8,274 nt of DNA from an uncultured Christensenellaceae bacterium (GCA_902475645.1 CABSAH010000076.1:1-8274), one strand, 5' to 3'. Positions 1-5,465 are shown, counted from the first letter of the stretch. The notes: generated from the sequence alone by a model not told the origin. Numbers and translations are program-made.

Positions 1-64
1 GCTTGTTATACTGGGCAAGGCGGAGCTTGAAAAGATCCGCGAGCAGGTTCAGAATATAGAATAA
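1..64 (+). CDS. yicC: YicC family endoribonuclease, C-terminal end only
   Basis: Only the last 20 codons and the TAA stop (62-64) are inside the window; the reading frame starts at base 2. The tail ends EKIREQVQNIE, which I recognise as the highly conserved C-terminus of YicC (DUF1732) proteins. In that family this end belongs to the domain linked to RNA cleavage. YicC genes commonly sit just upstream of gmk in Firmicutes, often with remA between them; here only 16 bases separate the yicC stop from the gmk start, so no remA lies between. Most of the protein is outside the window, so nothing can be said about its other domains. The assignment rests on a short but distinctive tail plus the gene order. 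Confidence 0.75.
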   Translation, partial: LVILGKAELEKIREQVQNIE

Positions 65-80
65 CATCAGGAGCGATACT

Positions 81-692
81 ATGAAAAACAAGGGTGAACT
101 GTTCGTAATTTCAGGGCCGTCCGGCGTGGGCAAGGGCGTTATATGCAAGGCGCTTTTGCTTGCGGATGATAAAATACGCTTTTCCGTATCCGCAACCACG
201 CGCGCACCGCGCCCGGGGGAGGAGCATGGCGTAAGCTATTTCTTCGTTACGCGCGAGGAATTTGAAGGCATGATTCAGCGCAACGAGCTGCTTGAATACA
301 TGGATGTGTTTGGAATGAACTATTACGGCACGCCCAAGGCGTATATAGAAAAGCTAACGTCCGAAGGCATAGACGTTATATTGGATATAGACGTTAACGG
401 CGCAAAGAACGTTAAAAAGCAAAGGCCGGAGGCCGTGAGCATATTCATATTGCCGCCATCCATGCATGCGCTGCACAGCCGCCTGGTTGGGCGCGGCACG
501 GAAACGCCGGAGGCGGTTGCAAAGCGCTTCGGCAAGGCAAAGGAGGAAATATCCCACGCGGGCGAATATGACTATATAGTCGTGAACGATTCGCTGGATA
601 CCGCCATTGCGGATGTTGCAAGCATAATAAGGGCCGAAAGGCTTAAAGCTTCAAGGAACGATACGGTTGAAGAATTATTGAAGGAGGAATAA
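81..692 (+). CDS. gmk: Guanylate kinase
   Basis: Cytoplasmic enzyme that phosphorylates GMP to GDP with ATP, an essential step of GTP and dGTP supply. The 203-residue length is normal for bacterial Gmk. Visible landmarks are the P-loop GPSGVGKG at residues 12-19, the GMP-binding stretch SVSATTRAPRPGE (35-47), the NYYGTP motif (80-85), and the lid segment RLVGRGTET (134-142). One oddity: the residue after GKG is valine (V20), where Firmicute enzymes such as that of Bacillus subtilis have threonine. Everything else looks intact, so I regard it as active. The ATG at 81 has an AGGAG at 69-73 with a 7-base spacer, and the protein aligns with family N-termini from there. It is tightly linked to yicC upstream and rpoZ downstream, as in many Firmicute genomes. 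Confidence 0.96.
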   Translation: MKNKGELFVISGPSGVGKGVICKALLLADDKIRFSVSATTRAPRPGEEHGVSYFFVTREEFEGMIQRNELLEYMDVFGMNYYGTPKAYIEKLTSEGIDVILDIDVNGAKNVKKQRPEAVSIFILPPSMHALHSRLVGRGTETPEAVAKRFGKAKEEISHAGEYDYIVVNDSLDTAIADVASIIRAERLKASRNDTVEELLKEE

Positions 693-697
693 GCACC

Positions 698-892
698 ATG
701 ATGAACAAACCGTCTATCATAGACCTTCAGAAAAAGGTTAAATGCCGCTATATGCTGGTTTCAATAGTGGCAAAGCGCGCGCGCCAGCTTGTTGGCCAGG
801 ATGAGCTGCTAAACAATCAAAAGGCCGTTTCCTATGCCGTAAACGAGCTGTATAACGACGAGCTTGAAATAACCTATCCCGAAGAACAGTAA
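698..892 (+). CDS. rpoZ: DNA-directed RNA polymerase omega subunit
   Basis: Small RNA polymerase subunit (64 residues) that helps assemble and stabilise the core enzyme by clamping the beta-prime subunit. The family signature is visible as CRYMLVSIVAKRARQL at about residues 16-31, with a short acidic tail. Length matches the short omega subunits of Clostridia. The start is the first ATG of a tandem ATG-ATG pair (698 and 701); the Shine-Dalgarno AAGGAGG (681-687) lies inside the end of gmk and is 10 bases from the first ATG. The gmk stop (690-692) is 5 bases away, so the two genes are almost certainly co-transcribed and coupled. A strong terminator follows directly. Confidence 0.93.
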   Translation: MMNKPSIIDLQKKVKCRYMLVSIVAKRARQLVGQDELLNNQKAVSYAVNELYNDELEITYPEEQ

Positions 893-903
893 ATTTAGCC
901 GTA

Positions 904-931
904 AAAAGCGCCTGTATCCGCAGGCGCTTTT
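904..931. terminator. Bidirectional intrinsic terminator between rpoZ and glxK
   Basis: A perfect 11-bp stem (904-914 with 921-931) closes a 6-base loop TATCCG. The core is GCGCCTG/CAGGCGC; the flanking A run on one side and T run on the other are complementary, so each strand reads as hairpin plus T tract. It lies between the convergent ends of rpoZ (892) and the glycerate kinase gene (944), so it can serve both. Confidence 0.92.
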
Positions 932-943
932 GTCGTATCCGTG

Positions 944-2068
944 CTATATTTTAACGGTCCTTACCGCACGGATTATGTTTTCCACGGTGGCCTCCATGTC
1001 GGTCTTTGCGCGCAGCCGAATAAACCTTCGCTCCATGGCAACGCGGTTTATGCTGAATATTGCGGTAATGCCCAAATCGTATGCGCTTTCTATGCCGTCC
1101 GCAATATCGCCTACAACGGCAATGGCGGGTACGCCGCATTTTGCTGCGCGCCGCGCAACGCCAATAACGGTTTTTCCGCGCATGCTCTGCGGGTCTATGC
1201 GCCCCTCGCCCGTAAGCACAAGGTCTGCCCCGTTGAGTATGGATTCAAAATTTATAATGTCCAGCAGCCCGTCTATGCCCATTTGCAGCGTGCCGTTGAA
1301 AAAGGCCATCATGCCAAAGCCCATTCCGCCCGCCGCGCCCGATGAGGGCATTGCCGCAAGCTCCGCCCTGCCGGATATATCGGCAAGATGGGCAAGCCCC
1401 GCATCCAGCCGCGCTATCATGGCCGCGTTTGCGCCCTTTTGCGGGCCGAATACATTCGCCGCACCCGTTTCGCCAAGCAAGGGATTATCAACATCGCACA
1501 TTGCGGCTATGCTAACGCCGTCAAGCGCCGCATCAATGCCGCTGTAATCTATGCTTGCTATATCCTTAAGCGTTCTGCCGACGGGTACAAAGCCTTTGCC
1601 CGCTTTATCATAAAACCTCACGCCCGCCGCGGCAGCCGCGCCGCAGCCACCGTCATTCGTTGCGCTGCCGCCAAGCCCTATTACTATGCGCCTTGCGCCG
1701 GAACGGGCGGCGTCGCATATCATTTCGCCAACGCCGTATGTTGTGGCGGCTTCGGGGTTCTTTTTGCCGTATACAAGCGGAAGCCCCGCGCAGGCGGACA
1801 TTTCTATTATCGCCGTGCCGTTTGCCGCCATGCCGTAGGAGCAGCTGAGCTTTTCAAAACGCGGCCCTGTTACGGTAACGGCTTTTCGCCTGCCGCCGAG
1901 TGCGGATAGAAACGCATCGACCGTGCCCTCTCCGCCGTCGGCCACGGGGATGGATACCACGCTTGCGCCGTTATCTATTTTTTCTATTGCGCGCTGCATA
2001 ATTTCGCATATCTCGCGCGATGTCATGGTCCCCTTGAAGGAATCCGGCACCAGAACGTATTTGGACAT
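944..2068 (-). CDS. glxK: Glycerate kinase (GlxK/GarK family)
   Basis: Cytoplasmic kinase that phosphorylates glycerate with ATP; bacterial members of this family typically make 2-phosphoglycerate, feeding glycerate into lower glycolysis. The 374-residue length is typical. Family landmarks are the N-terminal VPDSFKGTM (7-15), ADGGEGTVDA (43-52), the glycine-rich GLGGSATNDGGCG (131-143), CDVDNPLLGE (191-200), FGPQKGA (207-213) and LTGEGRID (285-292). The start is fixed by the canonical N-terminus, yet there is no recognisable Shine-Dalgarno in front of the ATG; the leader is AT-rich, so initiation may depend on an unstructured leader. It is transcribed alone: rpoZ converges on it and the folT leader diverges. 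I see no partner gene of glyoxylate or glycerate metabolism in the window, so the physiological source of glycerate is unknown. Confidence 0.94.
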   Translation of the reverse strand: MSKYVLVPDSFKGTMTSREICEIMQRAIEKIDNGASVVSIPVADGGEGTVDAFLSALGGRRKAVTVTGPRFEKLSCSYGMAANGTAIIEMSACAGLPLVYGKKNPEAATTYGVGEMICDAARSGARRIVIGLGGSATNDGGCGAAAAAGVRFYDKAGKGFVPVGRTLKDIASIDYSGIDAALDGVSIAAMCDVDNPLLGETGAANVFGPQKGANAAMIARLDAGLAHLADISGRAELAAMPSSGAAGGMGFGMMAFFNGTLQMGIDGLLDIINFESILNGADLVLTGEGRIDPQSMRGKTVIGVARRAAKCGVPAIAVVGDIADGIESAYDLGITAIFSINRVAMERRFIRLRAKTDMEATVENIIRAVRTVKI

Positions 2069-2083
2069 AAATAAATCGCTTTT

Positions 2084-2137
2084 AAATCTATTTATATTAT
2101 ATCAAAACTCCCAAAGCTATTTATATTATACCAAAAC
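2084..2137. repeat. Duplicated 25-bp promoter block upstream of glxK
   Basis: Bases 2084-2108 and 2113-2137 are direct repeats, 23 of 25 identical, with a 29-base period. Read on the minus strand each copy carries an extended -10 (TGATATAAT in the near copy, TGGTATAAT in the far copy). The unit is AT-rich and lies wholly in the intergenic region, so it looks like a local tandem duplication of a promoter element. Confidence 0.85.
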
Positions 2138-2153
2138 GCGGCTATACATACAA
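2096..2153 (-). promoter_or_regulatory. Tandem sigma-A type promoters of glxK
   Basis: On the minus strand two consensus TATAAT -10 boxes lie at 2130-2125 and 2101-2096, each preceded by TGn (extended -10). The far one has a weak -35 TTGTAT at 2153-2148 with a 17-base spacer; the near one has no convincing -35 and would rely on the extended -10. Predicted starts near 2118 and 2089 give leaders of about 50 and 20 bases. The -10 matches are seen directly; use in the cell is inferred. Confidence 0.6.
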
Positions 2154-2191
2154 ATACGCTTCCGCTTGAATGAAAAATGTCAATTCATGTA

Positions 2192-2220
2192 TGGACAATA
2201 TGAGCGCAACGTGGTAACAT
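2192..2220 (+). promoter_or_regulatory. Sigma-A promoter of the folT transcript
   Basis: The -35 TGGACA (2192-2197, 5 of 6 to TTGACA) is followed after exactly 17 bases by TAACAT (2215-2220, 4 of 6), preceded by TGG, which makes it an extended -10. The predicted start near 2227 puts the 5' end about 14 bases before the riboswitch aptamer, which is the arrangement expected for a regulated leader. Confidence 0.65.
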
Positions 2221-2240
2221 ATCTGCCGTAATAAAAATTA

Positions 2241-2366
2241 GGGCAGAGTAGGCTATCGCGCGTTAACCCCTTGAAAAAGGGTAGCAGTGCCGGCGGAACG
2301 GGGAGTTGTCCGCCGGACGAAAAACCGTAAAAGGTTTGCGGTGCGGCAGCCGAATCCCGCTGCTGC
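2241..2366 (+). ncRNA. Tetrahydrofolate (THF) riboswitch aptamer
   Basis: Sequence and fold match the THF riboswitch class that controls folate transport and synthesis genes in Firmicutes. Conserved blocks are GAGTAG (2246-2251), GCGTTAA (2260-2266), GTGCCGG (2287-2293), GGGGAGTTG (2300-2308), GGACGAAA (2315-2322) and GCGGTG (2338-2343). P1 is GCAG 2243-2246 with CTGC 2360-2363. P2 is 2251-2259 with 2343-2351, 9 positions with one A-C mismatch. P3 is a perfect 8 bp, 2290-2297 with 2309-2316. A small hairpin AAACC/GGTTT (2322-2326 with 2333-2337) follows. The class-defining pseudoknot is CGGGG (2299-2303) in the P3 loop with TCCCG (2355-2359). An extra CCCTT-GAAA-AAGGG hairpin (2268-2281) sits between GTTAA and GTG. 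The folate transporter gene downstream supports the call. Confidence 0.9.
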
Positions 2367-2383
2367 ATATTGGAAAAAACCTG

Positions 2384-2429
2384 CTTCCTCTATGCGGTGA
2401 TGTACGCTTAAAAAGAGGAGGTATTTTTT
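2384..2429 (+). promoter_or_regulatory. Riboswitch expression platform: hairpin over the folT ribosome binding site
   Basis: CTTCCTCT (2384-2391) can pair along its full length with AGAGGAGG (2414-2421), 8 bp including one G-U. The second arm is the folT Shine-Dalgarno itself. Six T residues (2424-2429) follow immediately before the ATG. The hairpin could therefore block ribosome access or, less likely given its 22-base loop, act as an intrinsic terminator. The pairing is seen directly; its control by the aptamer is inferred. Confidence 0.7.
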
Positions 2430-2975
2430 ATGCAGGAAAAAAGCTTGACCAATCATCAAAAGATTGTGCGCCTTGTGGTATGCGCAATGCTTACGGCGCT
2501 CGGCGTGGTGCTGGGCGGGCTGCTCAGCATACCCGCCATGCCGTTTGGCTCGTATACGCTCAAGATAGGCTTCGGCGTGCTTCCGGTTATAATTGCGGGC
2601 GTGCTTTACGGGCCGGGCTACGGCGCAATAGTCGGCGCGCTGTGCGATTTGCTGCAGGCGCTTATTTTCCCCAAGGGAGCCTATATGCCGTGGTTCACCG
2701 TTGTAGGCGCGCTGTTCGGCCTTATTCCGGGGCTGTTTTTCATCAAAAAGCAGGCGCCCACGTTCCTGCGCATATTGCTTGCGGTGGCAGTGGGTCAGGT
2801 TGTGGGCAGCGTAATATGCAACACGCTGCTTATGGTTTGGCTGTACGGCTCGCCGTGGCAGATAGTATATGCGCGCATTATCAATCAGGCAGTTATGATA
2901 CCCGTGTATTCCGCGCTTGTGTACCTTTGCATGAGGGTGATAGTTAAAACAAAGATAGGCGGCGCATTGGTTTAA
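2430..2975 (+). CDS. folT: Folate-family ECF transporter S component
   Basis: Membrane substrate-binding subunit of an energy-coupling factor (ECF) vitamin transporter. S components capture the vitamin and dock onto a shared EcfA-EcfA'-EcfT module, which is not in this window. The 181-residue protein is strongly hydrophobic, with about six membrane segments (roughly 12-33, 44-62, 63-80, 86-105, 113-136 and 146-171). It carries the AxxxA motif typical of S-component helix 1 (A19-M-L-T-A23), which contacts EcfT. The sequence pattern from SYTLKIGF (41-48) through VLYGPGYGAIVGALCDLLQ (58-76) is that of the FolT subgroup, and the THF riboswitch in front gives independent support for folate as substrate. 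ATG 2430 follows GGAGG with an 8-base spacer. YaaL and BofA genes follow on the same strand, possibly in the same transcript. Confidence 0.88.
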   Translation: MQEKSLTNHQKIVRLVVCAMLTALGVVLGGLLSIPAMPFGSYTLKIGFGVLPVIIAGVLYGPGYGAIVGALCDLLQALIFPKGAYMPWFTVVGALFGLIPGLFFIKKQAPTFLRILLAVAVGQVVGSVICNTLLMVWLYGSPWQIVYARIINQAVMIPVYSALVYLCMRVIVKTKIGGALV

Positions 2976-3029
2976 CACGGGCAAAATATGGCTATACTCT
3001 GTATACAAAATATACGGAGGTATGGTATT

Positions 3030-3215
3030 ATGATAATGCAAACAAAAAGCGCGCTGGATGAGGAGATTGCATCGGCATTACATAAATGGCGCATGGCTGC
3101 CGCGTATTACGAAAGCGCAAAGGATGCCGACCTTATGGAATACGCCATATATGAGCTGGAGGCGGCAAAGCGCCGCTACACATATCTTCTCAGGCTAAAA
3201 CGCAGCGGCGCTTGA
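3030..3215 (+). CDS. YaaL-like DUF2508 family protein
   Basis: A 61-residue soluble, helical, charged protein. The segment DADLMEYAIYELEAAKRRYTYLL (about residues 32-54) is very close to what I recall of the DUF2508/YaaL family, which is widespread in Firmicutes, has no established biochemical role, and typically lies next to bofA. It does so here. I chose the ATG at 3030 because CGGAGG at 3015-3020 sits 9 bases upstream; an in-frame ATG at 2988 would add 14 residues but has no ribosome binding site and would place it within 13 bases of the folT stop. ATG 3036 is also possible. A small AT-rich inverted repeat (3001-3005 with 3011-3015) lies directly before the Shine-Dalgarno. The end overlaps a potential TTG at 3212, which I did not use as the next start. 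Confidence 0.82.
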   Translation: MIMQTKSALDEEIASALHKWRMAAAYYESAKDADLMEYAIYELEAAKRRYTYLLRLKRSGA

Positions 3216-3244
3216 CCGGGGCAGTCCCCGGGGAAAGGGGAAAT

Positions 3245-3496
3245 ATGACAACCGTATTGGCATTGCTGTTGGGCTTCGGCATACTGTGGCTTGCATGCAA
3301 GCTGCTTAAAATATCGCTGAAGGTATTTTGGAAGCTGTTCGTAAACGCGCTGATAGGCGCTGCTATATTGCTTGTAATCAATTTCTTCGGCGCGGCGATA
3401 GGCATCAGCATCACTATATCGTTCCTTTCGGCGTTCATAGTTGGTATACTGGGCGTGCCGGGCGTTATAATACTGCTGCTGATGCAGCTGCTCTGA
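3245..3496 (+). CDS. bofA: BofA family membrane protein (pro-sigma-K processing inhibitor family)
   Basis: In Bacillus subtilis BofA is a forespore-surrounding membrane protein that, with SpoIVFA, holds the SpoIVFB protease inactive until the forespore signals, so delaying pro-sigma-K cleavage. This 83-residue protein (BofA of B. subtilis is 87) is almost entirely hydrophobic, with segments at about 3-20, 31-53 and 56-82. The conserved C-terminal part reads NALIGAAILLVINFFG (33-48) then GISITISFLSAFIVGILGVPGVIILL; the GILGVPGV motif is the family hallmark. ATG 3245 was chosen on length and on the AGGGG at 3236-3240, although its spacer is only 4 bases. A TTG at 3212 overlapping the upstream stop would add 11 residues (GAVPGERGN-type) unlike the family. 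BofA suggests, but does not prove, a sporulating ancestry, since relatives persist in some non-sporulators. Confidence 0.85.
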   Translation: MTTVLALLLGFGILWLACKLLKISLKVFWKLFVNALIGAAILLVINFFGAAIGISITISFLSAFIVGILGVPGVIILLLMQLL

Positions 3497-3511
3497 ATAA
3501 GGCAAAATAAT

Positions 3512-3543
3512 AAGGAGGCGGGCGTGAAGCCTGTCTCCTTTTT
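3512..3543 (+). terminator. Intrinsic terminator after bofA
   Basis: AAGGAGGCGGGC (3512-3523) pairs with the segment 3529-3540 as a continuous 12-bp stem including two G-U pairs, with a GTGAA loop, followed by T residues to 3543. It ends the folT-yaaL-bofA transcript. On the minus strand the G-U pairs become mismatches, so it would be a weaker terminator for the converging lipoprotein gene. Confidence 0.85.
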
Positions 3544-3549
3544 GCATAA

Positions 3550-4347
3550 TTACGGCGTTGCGAAGGATACCGCGTCCGGCGTATCGGTAGGCTCCGGCGG
3601 GGGAGAATAGTCGCTTATGCGCAGCGTGTCGCCGCTGAGTATGGCCTGCCTATCGTCAAGGGCAAAGTATGCCCCTCCGCCCACGCTTACGTGCAGCGCA
3701 GTATCGGATAGATATTCGCTTGCGTATGATGTCCATCCGTAATCGTCATGCGCTATGCTGCCGCTTAGCTTTTCTGCCGATGAATCGGCGGTACGGACGG
3801 CGAAGCGGACGTATCCCGAATCCATATCGAAATATCCGCTCAGTATATCGCCGTTATCGTATGTAAATTCAAAATTATAGCCGCCCTCCGCCGCGTTCAT
3901 TGTGCCGCTGCCGGATTCGGAGCCGCTTATGGTTGCGGAGTATATGCCGCTTTGGGTGTAAGTAAGGCGGCCTACGCTTTGCGAAAGGATTGAAAGCGCG
4001 CGGCTGTGCGCCGAACACATTATGGCCATTTCAAGCGCTTCGCCGGTTTCTATGCTGCTAAGCATGCCTGATATTGTCATAAGCGCCGCATCGGTCGCGG
4101 CGGAGTATTCGTTATAGAATGTCCAAAGCGGATTAAGCTCAAACGGCGTAAGCTCCGCAGAAGGCTCCGCGGACGGGGACGGCGTTGCAGCCGCGGACTG
4201 CGTAGGCTGCGGACTTTGCGTAACGTTTGATTCTGGCGACGGCGAGGGCGATATGCCGCCGGACTTGGTGCAGGCGCAAAAAACAGCCGCAATTATCAAT
4301 GCGGCCGAAAACACTGCGTATGCCTTTAATCTATACTTGCTGCGCAT
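3550..4347 (-). CDS. Secreted lipoprotein of unknown function, coupled to the amidase gene
   Basis: I do not recognise the family. The 265-residue protein has a basic start, a hydrophobic signal (about 9-23) and a probable lipobox FCAC with Cys26 as the lipidated residue; phenylalanine at -3 is unusual. A Ser/Pro/Thr-rich linker (33-67) leads to a helical region (70-125), then a segment rich in Ser, Gly and aromatic residues (126-245) that alternates like successive beta strands (GIYSATISG, GYNFEFTYDNGDILSGYFDMD). A Pro-rich tail ends it. This suggests an anchored extracytoplasmic beta-rich domain on a flexible stalk. The ATG overlaps the amidase stop as TAATG, and AAGGAG sits 5 bases upstream inside the amidase gene, so translation is coupled. 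A partner role for the amidase is plausible but unproven. Confidence 0.85.
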   Translation of the reverse strand: MRSKYRLKAYAVFSAALIIAAVFCACTKSGGISPSPSPESNVTQSPQPTQSAAATPSPSAEPSAELTPFELNPLWTFYNEYSAATDAALMTISGMLSSIETGEALEMAIMCSAHSRALSILSQSVGRLTYTQSGIYSATISGSESGSGTMNAAEGGYNFEFTYDNGDILSGYFDMDSGYVRFAVRTADSSAEKLSGSIAHDDYGWTSYASEYLSDTALHVSVGGGAYFALDDRQAILSGDTLRISDYSPPPEPTDTPDAVSFATP

Positions 4348-5465
4348 TATTTCTCCTTTGTGCCTTTGCCGTTCTGCAAGGAGTCAAGCATTGAATCAAT
4401 ATCGAATTCGCCGCTTTCCGCCATGCTTATATATTGGCTTATGCCGCGATATATGCCGAATGCACAGGCGTATTGATACGATGCGCGGTTTAGGCGAACA
4501 TCGTCCGCCTCGTTTGAAAGGCAGCCCATTTCAATCGCAATAACGGGGGATTCCGAAAAATTAAAGCCCGTCTGGTCGCTAAGACTGACTATGCCGAGCG
4601 GCTCAGCTCCCGTTACGGCACAGAATTCCTTTATAACCGCCGTAGCAAGCGCAAGGCTTTTGATGTATATACCATCGTCGGCTGGTAACATGCTCCCGTC
4701 CGTACCGTGGGCTGTTGTGCTGCGGACGGTATTCTTGGGCTTGGCGGAGGAAAGCGCGTTGCTGAACAGCATATCTGCCGACGGTATAAGCACCGTGCAG
4801 CCGGATGTATTCTCATCCTGCGCGTTTTCGCAATGCAGCCTTATCCAGAAATCGACCTCGGCCTCGTTCATTATTTCGGCGCGTTCGCTGTTGCTTATTA
4901 AAACGTCCGCCTCCGTGCGGCTCATTATAACCTTTGCACCGCGGGCGCGAAGTATCTCCGCAAGCTTGTTTGCAATTATAAGGTTTATGGTATGCTCGCT
5001 TGTCCCGCTCCTTATGCCGACGGCGCCTGCGGATTGCTTTACCTTTGTAAGGAGCGAATCGGGAGCTATCGGCTCCAATTCATCATCTGCACGGAGCTGA
5101 TGCCCGGGGTCTATGCCTATGGTTACGCCGCTGAGGTCATCGGCAATAAACTCATCGCCGTTAATAGCCTTTTTTATATCAAAGCGTATGCCCTTGCCGT
5201 ATGCTGTGCCTTCGGATGATGAAAGCGCGTCCTTGAGCTTTGATGCCATTTCCGCGCCGATGCCGCTGAAATAGGCATTGTCGGCATGGCCGTAGTAATC
5301 CATGCCTAAGCCGGGGCTGTGTTCAGATTCGTTTTCCGCATCGGGAACGGAGGTAGCCGTGTCGTTATTGCTGCCATTCGGCGCGGCAAGGCATACTGCG
5401 CCCGTAAACATAAGCGCAAGCGATAGCCCCGCGGCAACAAGCTGCCTTGTAATTCGGCCAAGCAT
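4347..5465 (-). CDS. Exported N-acetylmuramoyl-L-alanine amidase (Amidase_3, CwlD/AmiC type)
   Basis: Zinc hydrolase that cleaves the bond between muramic acid and L-alanine in peptidoglycan. Numbering from ATG 5465 (372 residues): a signal peptide spans about 1-28 (MLGRITRQ, then a hydrophobic core ending CLAAP); a linker and an unassigned segment run 29-110; the catalytic domain covers about 112-345. Zinc ligands are visible as H122 in IGIDPGHQ, E157 in SGTSEHTINL and H211 in WIRLHCENA. The catalytic glutamate is E312 in VIAIEMGCLSN. The family's usual S-x-H motif is R-L-H here, a mild divergence. About 30 residues follow the domain. The protein is longer than CwlD (about 240 residues). Start choice is uncertain: GGGGG (5479-5483) is 13 bases from this ATG and 4 from an in-frame GTG at 5474; a TTG at 5492 lacks a ribosome site. 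It is first in a two-gene operon with the lipoprotein. Confidence 0.88.
   Translation of the reverse strand: MLGRITRQLVAAGLSLALMFTGAVCLAAPNGSNNDTATSVPDAENESEHSPGLGMDYYGHADNAYFSGIGAEMASKLKDALSSSEGTAYGKGIRFDIKKAINGDEFIADDLSGVTIGIDPGHQLRADDELEPIAPDSLLTKVKQSAGAVGIRSGTSEHTINLIIANKLAEILRARGAKVIMSRTEADVLISNSERAEIMNEAEVDFWIRLHCENAQDENTSGCTVLIPSADMLFSNALSSAKPKNTVRSTTAHGTDGSMLPADDGIYIKSLALATAVIKEFCAVTGAEPLGIVSLSDQTGFNFSESPVIAIEMGCLSNEADDVRLNRASYQYACAFGIYRGISQYISMAESGEFDIDSMLDSLQNGKGTKEK

Noticed and set aside
930..1547. 205-codon open frame on the plus strand, antisense to glxK
   Set aside because: Shadow of glxK: no ribosome site, low-complexity Ser/Ala/Pro composition, no recognisable motif, and the minus-strand gene is clearly coding.
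1388..1909. 173-codon plus-strand frame inside glxK
   Set aside because: Another antisense shadow with Arg/Ala/Tyr-rich composition produced by the codon bias of glxK.
2222..2247. Hairpin TCTGCC/GGCAGA that could capture the 5' strand of riboswitch P1
   Set aside because: Its first arm lies at or before the predicted transcription start (about 2227), so it is probably not in the RNA.
2306..2947. 213-codon plus-strand frame overlapping the riboswitch and folT
   Set aside because: Out of frame with folT, begins inside the aptamer and lacks a ribosome site; the folT frame has the motifs.
2976..3029. TATACT (2993-2998) and TATACAAA (3002-3009) considered as promoters, including a sigma-E-like one, for yaaL-bofA
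   Set aside because: No acceptable -35 at proper spacing for either sigma-A or sigma-E, so not listed as a feature.
2253..3041. 262-codon minus-strand frame opposite folT and its riboswitch
   Set aside because: Translates to a His/Tyr/Arg-rich product with no motif and covers a well-supported riboswitch and membrane protein gene on the other strand.
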